A stretch of DNA of 64,000 nucleotides from NCBI RefSeq assembly GCF_023078275.1, contig NC_062975.1:20569641-20633640 (forward strand), written 5' to 3'. This DNA comes from Leguminivora glycinivorella. Its lineage: Eukaryota; Arthropoda; Insecta; Lepidoptera; Tortricidae. Under the pieces are notes generated by a model. That model did no database searches. It saw nothing but the letters and a program-made list of their open reading frames with translations, and was not told where the DNA came from. Position 1 is the stretch's first letter. Each line of letters begins with the position of its first letter. Below, piece after piece: positions 56,148-64,000 of this stretch. The position numbers were made by a program, and so were the translations under genes.

Positions 56148-56397
56148 CACTTTAGTTCAAAATATTGTCCTAACATATTTGCATGCTTTATCTCTACTAA
56201 CAATAGTATTCACATAAGACACAACATGTAAACAGTTACCTATCAACCAGTAAGGATTAAAGTTAGAACTGAGCGCAGCGCCAACAAACTGGTTATTCCC
56301 GTTTGGTGCATTAATTGTATTGCATAAGTGTAATTGTTTATTATGAATAAATAAATAATAATAATTAGATTATTCAGCCGAGATATCAAATCTAAAG

Positions 56398-56640
56398 CAT
56401 CCTCCTGGCGTTATTTTGGCATTTGCCACGGCTCATGGGAGCCTGGGATCCGCTTTGACAACTTATCCTAACATTTGGCGTAGGCACTAGTTTTGCGAAA
56501 GCGATTACCATCTGACCTTCCACCCCGAAGGGTAACTAGACCTTATTGAAATTAGTCCGGTTTCCTCACGATATTTTCCTTCACCGAAAAGCGACTGGCA
56601 AATATCAAGTGACATTTCGCACATAAGTTCCGAAAAATCA
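56398..56640 (-). repeat. SINE2, head-truncated minus copy
   Basis: GCCACGGCTCATGGGAGCCT to GACATTTCGCACATAAG; the tRNA-like head is missing. Confidence 0.75.
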
Positions 56641-56716
56641 AATCTAAAGAACCGTTTTAAAATATTTATAAAATATGGATATGGAGTAAATTACTTACCT
56701 GTAATATAAAGAAAGC

Positions 56717-56852
56717 CTTCGGTTACCGCGACAGTTACTCATGAAATAAAACTATGGAAACGGATTAAGTCGTGTATAATGAATCTACAATTCATCCTCG
56801 ACGTTTTGAACACTTTACAGCATTTGTGGTCAACAGACTGAGGAAAAATTAC
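56717..56852 (+). repeat. Half copy of the 63242 palindrome family
   Basis: CTTCGGTTACCGCGACAGTT, AAAACTATGGAAACGGATTA and GACTGAGGAAAAATTA match 63242-63488. Confidence 0.7.
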
Positions 56853-56873
56853 AATGTGCAAAAGCTACCCACG

Positions 56874-57011
56874 TACAGTCAGCAGCAGAAGTGCCGTAGC
56901 GGGCAAGGTGTTCAAAATGAACTTGACACGATCTTATTTTTAAGACAATAAGAGCGTGTTAGGATCATTGTGAACACCTTGCCCGCTACGGCACTTCTGC
57001 TGCTGACTGTA
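56874..57011. mobile_element. MITE with about 40-bp TIRs (TACAGTCAGCAGCAGAAG)
   Basis: TACAGTCAGCAGCAGAAGTG, CCGTAGCGGGCAAGGTGTTC, perfectly inverted at the right. TA termini. Confidence 0.85.
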
Positions 57012-57394
57012 CAAGAAATATTAACGAACCATGACCACAAATAATATAGATTTTTAATGCAGGTTCACACACTATTAATAAAGCTAGTTATACAATATTT
57101 AAAAAAAATAACCATTACTATGTCAAAAAAACAATTAATCAATTAATCTGCACAAAATTGTCACACACCTTAATGTACAGGCAATAAAGTTCTGTATACA
57201 TACTTTTGGCACGTTGTCTGTATTTAATTGACGGCTGTGTTGTTGACTCTACGTAATTAATTAAACATTGAATAGTTTGTCTGGACTTTTCAAACTTTTT
57301 CAAATTGCCCTAATGTATTCATTAGGTACTTATATGTGTGTTCCTCCTTTTGTATTTTCAGATCAGAATGATCAATACCATAACTTTTTTTCTA

Positions 57395-57632
57395 ACCTCC
57401 GACGCAAAAACGACGGGGTGTTAGAAGTTTGACGTGTCTGCCTGTCTGTTTGTCTGTCTGTCTGCCTGTCTGTCTGTGGCATCGTAGCTCCCGAACGGAT
57501 AAACCGATTTAGATTTAGTTTTATTTTGTTTGAAAGCTGGATTAGTCGGGAGAGTTCTTAGCCATGTTTCATGAAAATCAGTCCACCATGTCAGGGGTTT
57601 TTTCAAAATTTTAATTTTGTGGTTAGGTTAGG
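57395..57632 (+). repeat. CCCCGACGCAAAAACG retroposon, copy 3
   Basis: CTCCGACGCAAAAACGACGG, a GTCT microsatellite, ends TTTAATTTTGTGGTTAGG. Confidence 0.75.
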
Positions 57633-57759
57633 TGATTATAATTTATAACAGAGCGTCAAGGAGGCTTAAACTCACGTCTATAACTTTTTGGCCAAATTAA
57701 GGGTTAGCTGTGTATTATTTCGAGTGAGTGAATTTGGTAAAAGTGGCTCTGGCTCTCTC

Positions 57760-58060
57760 TCTTTGCCTAGCCACATCTCATTTCACTTGGGGTCGGCTCT
57801 CCTCGTCAATCTTCGCCACTCTCTTCGGTTTTGGGTCGTCGTGTCATTGACTTGGGCTTTCTTTAGGTCTTTGTTGATACTGGACATCCAATTTTGTGGG
57901 GGTCTGCCTCGCTTTCTCGTGCCGGTGTTTATACTGAGGACTTTTCTGGTCATGTGATCCTCGGGCCTTCTCATTACGTGTCCATACCACCTAAGACGGG
58001 TCGCAGTTAATTTTTCTTCAATGGGTCTGACCTTGAAACTTCCTCGGATGTAATAGGTAA
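57760..58060 (-). pseudogene. RTE-like LINE polymerase C-terminus
   Basis: The minus strand encodes RPIEEKLTATRLRWYGHVMR, then RPEDHMTRKVL and GTRKRGRPPQNWMSSINKDL up to a stop. WYGHV.RRPEDH...GRP...W is the usual tail of non-LTR polymerases. 5'-truncated. Confidence 0.7.
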
Positions 58061-58099
58061 AAGTGGCTCTGGCTGATGATCAAATTTCAAAATCTATAT

Positions 58100-58310
58100 C
58101 TTTTGACCTGACATATTAAACATGTAAAATCGGGTCACTTACGTAAAATTGTCGAAGGTCGCTCGGCATGCTCGACAGTCTGCGTCGGGATACCATCGGC
58201 ATCGCGCGTGCTCAATGAAAATGATCCTCGTTATGGAGCGAAACATGTCGAAAATTTTACGTGAGTTACCCGATTTGACATGTTCAATATCTTTTCACCT
58301 TCAAGAATAA
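58100..58310. repeat. Inverted repeat (ATCGGGTCACTTACGTAAAA)
   Basis: AACATGTAAAATCGGGTCAC ... inverted as GAGTTACCCGATTTGACATG; spacer about 90 bp. Confidence 0.6.
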
Positions 58311-58618
58311 TCTATAACCTTTAAAATAACGCCGGATTACCTTTACGCCCCGCGGACTTTTCTTTCCAGTCACTCAAGATTATACTATCTGCCCTAAAAA
58401 CAAACTCGCTTTCACGATAATTTAGTACATTGATTCCAAAAGTTACCTCAGCAAGGAATTGCCAAACTTTTTCAATTCCATCATGAAATTGCTCCGAACC
58501 TTAACGGTTATTAAAAACTACAGGCCATGAAAATTGAGGTTTAGCCCTGTGAAAGATGGTCTAAGCAGAGTGGCACAGTTGTAACATTGTTTTAAATACC
58601 TATTTATTACTGTTTTTA

Positions 58619-58658
58619 ACCCCCGACGCAAAAACGACGGGGTGTTATAAGTTTGACG

Positions 58659-58737
<79 letters not shown>

Positions 58738-58916
58738 GTGTGTGTCTGTCTGTGGCACTGTAGCTCCCGAACGGGTGAACTGATTTCGATTTAGTTTTTT
58801 TTGTTTGAAAGCTGAGTTAGTCGGGAGTGTTCTTAGCCATGTTTCATGAAAATCGGTCCACTAGGTCGCGGTCGGGGGTTTTTTCAAAATTTTAATTTTG
58901 TGGTTAGGTTTTTTGC
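58619..58916 (+). repeat. CCCCGACGCAAAAACG retroposon, copy 4
   Basis: Complete, with an about 60-bp (GTCT)n run. Its 3' half forms part of the palindrome 58797-59371. Confidence 0.8.
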
Positions 58917-59371
58917 ATGTATTTGTATAATGTCACTATGTGATGACCAGTCCGGCATAGTGACCCAGCGTGCTATTTATTTGTGTGATGAACAGATATT
59001 TGTTCTCATGGCTATTCTCTAGGTATAAAGGCAAGGATGTATTTATCTATATAAGTATGTACATTGTACATATCGTCGCATTCGTCGAGAGAGTTAGATG
59101 TACAATTGTACATACTTATATAGATAAATACATCCTTGTCTTTATACCTAGAGAATAACCATGAGAACAAATATCTGTTCATCACACAAATAAATAGCAC
59201 GCTGGGTCACTATGCCGGACTGGTCATCACATAGTGACATTATACAAATACATGCAAAAAACCTAACCACAAAATTTAAATTTTGAAAAAACCCCCGACG
59301 GCGACATAGTAGACCGATTTTCATGAAACATGGCTAAGAACACTCCCGACAAACTCAGCTTTCAGAAAAAA
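58797..59371. repeat. Long palindrome, about 275-bp arms
   Basis: Left arm 58797-59071 and right arm 59097-59371 are inverted copies; each holds a retroposon 3' end (TAACCACAAAATT) and part of a SINE1 (GACCAGTCCGGCATAGTGAC). The spacer is about 25 bp. Confidence 0.85.
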
Positions 59372-60055
59372 AAAAAAGTATATAATCGATACGACATTAT
59401 TTCCATCCTAAATTGCGGCAACACACCTAAAACTCTTCTCGAGTTTCGGGTGTCAATGCGCGATGGTAGTCGCTTTACTACTTTACCTCCTATATATACA
59501 TACATACAATCACGCCTGTATCCCATAAAGAGTTAGGCAGAGCACAGGAACTACTCGTTTCAATGAGACTCCTGGCAAAAAGGGGTTGAAAGAAAATGAA
59601 AACCTCATATCTCATAAAAAAAACTGTCATCAACATTTTACTGTTAACCATAGTGACATTACAACACTTACTCACACAAAGCCGACGCCCAATATCCGCT
59701 TTGCGACCTGCGATCATAAAATAAATGTTGCTGAAATTAAAAACAGTATTGGTCTGTATATCAATGGAACGGGCCCCGGGGCAGATTTAGTGTGAAAGTT
59801 TTTTAAAACGTGAAAAGTTCGCCGGCAATTAAATCAAAGTTGGGCGTAAACGGTGTAAGGCCAACGGCGAGCGTGCTCTGTTTCGCTGGGGAGCTGTATC
59901 GGATACAGCAGGTTGAAAATGTAGGAATGGAGGGAAAGGTATAGGAGACAATCCCGACTGGAGGATATTTTGAACTTCAACTGGTAGAAACAGTCTTTAT
60001 GTTTTACATCATTGATTTGAGTATAAGTACGAAACAAGCAAGCAAAAAGTTAATA
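59372..60055. other. Mostly unassigned
   Basis: 59405-59495 resembles the CATCAGGCG-type retroposon and 59500-59590 is a SINE3 3' fragment (minus). The rest is unrecognised. Confidence 0.4.
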
Positions 60056-60176
60056 AGGTACATTAGGGTAATTCCAAATGACAGAAATTCTCGGGTACTT
60101 CCGAAAGGGGAATCTTCATTATGATGGAAATAATGGTGATTTTTATGCGACTTTCGGAATTACTATAATGCACCTT
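60056..60176. mobile_element. GGTGCATTAGGGTAATT MITE, copy 3
   Basis: GGTACATTAGGGTAATTCC and inverted GGAATTACTATAATGCACC. Confidence 0.7.
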
Positions 60177-60439
60177 ATTAATAAATTGTCTTCGGTTACC
60201 TAAATAGTTTGTTACTGATAATGTTATCCGTTATCCCCCCCCCCCCCCCGTATAGTTCAAAAGGATCCTTAAGCCACTTGAGGGTAGATGAAAACATTGA
60301 AAACATTATATGGCCAAATAAGGTTGAAGACAGGTCGCTTAGTGACGGATCCAATTGATTTTATATTTTGTTGATTAACCGGCAAATGTAACTTCGCGAA
60401 AATTTCAAAATATTTTTAAATTAAAGGGAAAATGGAAAA

Positions 60440-60535
60440 ATTCACACCTCCGGCAGGACTCGAACCTGTGACCTCTAGCTTTGCGGGAACCATCGTTCCC
60501 AACAACTGAGCCACAGAGGCCTCAACAAATTTAAT
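60440..60535 (-). repeat. tRNA-like SINE head
   Basis: The minus strand reads GGCCTCTGTGGCTCAGTTGT ... CACAGGTTCGAGTCCTGCCG. A and B boxes are clear but the acceptor ends pair only partly and a long body follows. It lies just left of snapback D without inverted arms. Confidence 0.6.
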
Positions 60536-60549
60536 GTAATAATCTTTGT

Positions 60550-60830
60550 AAATTTTAAATAGATATCATACACGAAAGAAAAAACTACAAGGCCCACTGG
60601 TCGCCGAGCCGGGAATCGAACCCGGGTCTTCAGCTTACGCGGCTAACGTCCTCACCACTAGACCACCCGCCCGCCGTGGTACCCGACGAAATTTCTCTAG
60701 TGTATGTTATCTCTGACAACTGACAAGGCTAGGCCCCTTTTTTACATATAGTAGTGTGATTACTTGAAAAAAGAACAAATCAAAAAATATTCAATAAAAT
60801 AATTTGATTTGTTCCCTAGTTGTACTTATA
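60550..60830 (+). mobile_element. Snapback tRNA-like retroposon, copy D
   Basis: Flanked by TAATAATCTTTGT (60537-60549, 60831-60843). Minus-strand tRNA-like core (GGTCTAGTGGTGAGGACG, T-arm CCGGGTTCGATTCCCGG, Asp/Glu/Gly-like) between decayed inverted arms (AGATATCATACAC / GTGTATGTTATCT). Tail AGTAGTGTGATTAC, then hairpin GAACAAATCAAA...TTTGATTTGTTC. The core is antisense to the tail. Confidence 0.8.
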
Positions 60831-60844
60831 TAATAATCTTTGTT

Positions 60845-61279
60845 TACGATTTTTAAAGTACATAATATAAATAGGCGTAACTCGTAAGTTGTAAACCCAA
60901 CCCGGTGATAAAATATACAAAATATTCCCCGCAGAGGCCATGTTTCGTGAAGTTTGAGGCGTGTGTTGTAATTGGGCAGTTTTTATTCCCCGGGCGACAT
61001 CAATTAGTAGCATGTGCTAGCTTTGGCTTGCGTGTTCCCGTTGGCGTGGGAGCGGCGAGTCGGGGTTTCGGCACAGAATATATAATAGTACAAGTACAGA
61101 AGGCCCACTGCTTTGATGTTTCCGAAATGCCGCCTTTTTAAATACCTACAACATTCTTACAAAGAAACGAGCCGCACGTGCGCGGCGTCCGGTGATAGGG
61201 TTACCAATGGATCCAAACGAATTAATACTCACATTAAATGTTATATTATTATATTCAAGTCTTGAGTACTTTCTAGGTA
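60845..61279. other. Unassigned
   Basis: No supported feature. Confidence 0.3.
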
Positions 61280-61410
61280 TATACGCTGTATTTATATATT
61301 TTTGTTCAAGGTTCCAACATCACAAGCCTTATTGAACTTTTCCGTGGGACTTAATCAGTAGTAGATCTGTATAAGAATGTCTTTTGGTATTTATTTTATT
61401 CAATACGAGT
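61280..61410 (+). repeat. SINE1 3' fragment
   Basis: CATCACAAGCCTTATTGAAC, TCCGTGGGACTTAATCAG, TCTGTATAAGAATGTC: diverged SINE1 body without its head. Confidence 0.55.
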
Positions 61411-61687
61411 ATGTCTATTTAACTAAGTATTATTAGCCATTCCACCCGCGGACATCGCTTAAAAAACCTCGCGACGTAGAGTAACAATAGAAAGTGCGAA
61501 CGTGCATTCCGTGAGAATGTGCGCCACCCCTGAGTTAGGCCGCGAACTCTCGGCCGCCAGGATATACTTGTAGCGCGGCGATAGGATCGCGGAGTGAGCC
61601 GCCCCTGGTTTCGGTTGGCCCATATTCCATTAAGATCCCTGAGATTTTTTTAAAGCTTATACCTACAGGAACTAACACCTCTTTTTT

Positions 61688-62238
61688 AGGGTTCCGTAGT
61701 CAACTTAGGGTTCCGTAGTCAACTAGGAACCCTTATAGTTTCGCCATGTCTGTCTGTCCGTCCGTCCGTCCGTCCGCGGATAATCTCAGTAACCGTTAGC
61801 ACTAGAAAGCTGAAATTTGGTACCAATATGTATATCAATCACGCCGACAAAGTGCAAAAATAAAAAATTGAATAAAATGTTTTATTAGGGTACCCCCCTA
61901 CATGTAAAGTGGGGGCTGATATTTTTTTTCATTCCAACTCCAACGTGTGATATATTGTTGGATAGGTATTTAAAAATGAATAAGGGTTTACTAAGATGGT
62001 TTTTTGATAATATTAATATTTTCGGAAATAATCGCTCCCAAAGGAAAAAAAAGTGCGTCCCCCCCCCTCTAACTTTTGAACCATATGTTTAAAAAATATG
62101 AAAAAATCACGAAAGTAGAACTTTATAAAGACTTTCTAGGAAAATTATTTTGAACTTGATCGGTTTAGTAGTTTTTGAGAAAAATACGGAAAACTACGGA
62201 ACCCTACACTGAGCGTGGCCCGACACGCTCTTGGCCGG
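61688..62238 (+). repeat. GGTTCCGTAG-CCGGCC element, copy 7
   Basis: The first 18 bp (AGGGTTCCGTAGTCAACT) are duplicated at the left edge. Short (TCCG) run. Confidence 0.85.
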
Positions 62239-62239
62239 T

Positions 62240-62726
62240 TTTTTTAATCCATATTATCCATACTAAACTTGGTGTTCGCAGTAGGCCCTCTGGTTTGATA
62301 AAAGGTTGGACGCGTTCGCTCGGTAAACGTTTAATATTTGTGCAGGATCCGTACGCGGCCCACGCTGACCGTATGATCTAACGATGCTGGAAAAATCTCT
62401 GCCCTCTGGCTGGAAAGCGTCAATTTTCAGATCGCTGCGCTAACTAACCGCTTCCCGGCGTAGAACGTAAAAATAGTATACTTACTCGCCTTGGCCAGTA
62501 AGTAAGAAAGCCTAAAATCAAGTCATGTTTGTTGACCTCGGCTTCGCCTGGGCCAACAATTACATGTGTTAAGATGCATTCCTATTTTACCGGCCTTGGT
62601 TACATAACATGCACGAGTTATCATAATTCATAATTTAGTATGAATTAAATTATATAATTATAATATGGCTTGTAGAATTGACATTTGAAAAGAGTTTTGA
62701 ATGATTCACGGTTATACGGTATTGAC
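62240..62726. other. Unassigned
   Basis: No gene or repeat recognised. Confidence 0.3.
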
Positions 62727-63065
62727 AACCGGTCTGGCTCAGTCGGTAGTGACCCTGCCTGCTGAGCCGCGGTCCTGGGTTCGAATCCCGGTAAGGGCAT
62801 TTATTTGTGTGATGAGCACAGATATTTGTTCCTGAGTCATGGATGTTTTCTATGTATACATAGAAAACTAAGCAAAGCTTATACCATGGGTGCTAAGCGA
62901 CGATATACATACTTAAATAGATAAATATATACTTATATACATGTATGTATTTATCTATTTAAGTATCTATATCGTCGCTTAGCACCCATAGTACAAGCTT
63001 TGCTTAGTTTGGGGCTAAGTTGATCTGTGTAAGGTGTCCCCAATATTTATTTATTTATTTATTTA
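62727..63065 (+). repeat. tRNA-derived SINE1 with an internal palindrome
   Basis: Head ACCGGTCTGGCTCAGTCGGT ... GGTTCGAATCCCGGTAAGGG, then at 62872-63011 an inverted repeat (AACTAAGCAAAGCTT / AAGCTTTGCTTAGTT), then (TTTA)n. Confidence 0.8.
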
Positions 63066-63241
63066 TATTTTCATTAGACTTGTATTGACCGGGATATAAA
63101 CCGTGATTATCCTTTTTGATTTTTGTCGAGCTCTCGTTATTTCGACGCAGTTACACGCATCATGATCACGGAAAACTGAAAAAGGCGGATAAATAAAAAC
63201 GTTGCCCCCTTTTAAACAAATAACATAACTATAGTTATAGT

Positions 63242-63454
63242 ATAAAACTATGGAAACGGATTAAATCGCGTATAATGAATTTAAAATACATCCCGACGTT
63301 TCGAACTCTTTACAGCGTTCGTGGTCAACGGGTGACTGAGGAAAAATTAAAATTAATCAGTCACCCGTTGACCACGAACGCTGTAAAGAGTTCGAAACGT
63401 CGGGATGTATTTTAAATTCATTATACGCGATTTAATCCGTTTCCATAGTTTTAT
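63242..63454. repeat. Perfect palindrome with 98-bp arms
   Basis: Arms 63242-63339 and 63357-63454 are exact inverted copies (ACTATGGAAACGGATTAAAT ... GTCAACGGGTGACTGA) around a 17-nt loop. A diverged half copy lies at 56717-56852. Confidence 0.9.
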
Positions 63455-63603
63455 TTCATGAGTAACTATCGCGGTAACCGAAGACAATATTATATAGTTA
63501 TAGTACTTATAGTGCATTTTGCTCATTTTTGTTCGCAGGCGAGACGCACGATAAAAACATGATTCAAATTGTACGTTTTCATTTCAATGTAAGAACACAC
63601 GAA

Positions 63604-63787
63604 TCCATACTAATATTATAAATGGGAAAGTGTGTGTGTCTGTTTGTTTGTCCGTCTTTCACGGCAAAACAGAGCGACGAATTGACGTGATTTTTTAAGT
63701 GGAAATAAGTAGTTAAAGGGATGGAGAGTGACATAGGCAACTTTTTGTCTCTTTCTAACGCGAGCGAAGCCGCGGGCAAAAGCTAGT
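63604..63787 (-). repeat. CTAGCTTTTGCCCGCGG retroposon, minus copy
   Basis: CCATACTAATATTATAAATG to GCCGCGGGCAAAAGCTAG; complete copy. Confidence 0.8.
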
Positions 63788-64000
63788 TTGTCTATAAATC
63801 TGTGCCAACGTGGTCTTCCAGACAACCTACAGCTGTGGAAGGTGGGTTCCAAGGCGGCTTATTAAAATGGCGACTTTAAAATATGTCACGTTAGGGTGCC
63901 GGCGACGGGTAAATAATGTAGGGCACACCGGTGTGGACATGGCCTTATCGTTTTTTGTTTAGGGTAGATTTACTCTGTTTAAGACCCTATTTAATCAGTC
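63788..64000. other. Unassigned window edge
   Basis: Nothing recognised. Confidence 0.3.

Noticed and set aside
60600..60690. Functional tRNA in snapback D
   Set aside because: T-arm and D-arm are good but the acceptor 5' strand does not pair well with the 3' strand, and the anticodon arm is poor.

Overview
This is a gene-poor, AT-rich, repeat-dense piece of an insect nuclear genome, almost certainly from a moth or butterfly (Lepidoptera). The evidence is an intron-split SLC46-type transporter with canonical GT-AG splice sites, an EcKinase-family pseudogene, and many repeats of types common in lepidopteran genomes: tRNA-derived SINEs, retroposons beginning CTAGCTTTTGCCCGCGGC, elements with (TCCG)n or (GTCT)n cores, and many short inverted-repeat elements. 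There are no bacterial operons, rRNA genes or CRISPR arrays, and I see no tRNA gene that looks functional.

The only intact protein-coding gene I can support is on the minus strand, from ATG at 27127 to a stop at 6945. Its six exons (26342-27127, 16640-16799, 13394-13495, 12382-12519, 8586-8669, 6945-7189) join in phase into a 504-residue major-facilitator transporter of the SLC46 (proton-coupled folate transporter-like) family. The introns hold most of the left-hand repeats: a 1.2-kb satellite-like array (14.2-15.4 kb), piggyBac-like TTAA elements, a Mutator-like element with a 9-bp target duplication, and decayed copies of the gene's own exons 2 and 6. The last 19 codons of exon 6 are mobile-element DNA.

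The 27.5-47 kb stretch is nested repeats: copies of a GGTTCCGTAG/CCGGCC element, a CCGAATGGCA MITE family, SINEs, LINE 3' ends and a Harbinger transposase remnant. At 47.7-49.5 kb lies a broken EcKinase-like gene (minus strand) split by a 576-bp TIR element. From 50 to 64 kb there is no supported gene, only repeats and several long palindromes.

The most unusual signal is a family of four 'snapback' retroposons (11286-11532, 41509-41763, 53657-55074, 60550-60830). Each has a different tRNA-like core between inverted-repeat arms, then a shared 3' tail (GTAGTGTGACTAC plus a second hairpin), and is flanked by its own 12-14 bp target-site duplication. The tRNA core is sense to the tail in two copies and antisense in the other two. 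In one copy both arms carry a mirrored insertion of another element. I do not recognise this family. All calls were made by eye; repeat boundaries are approximate except where a target duplication is given.
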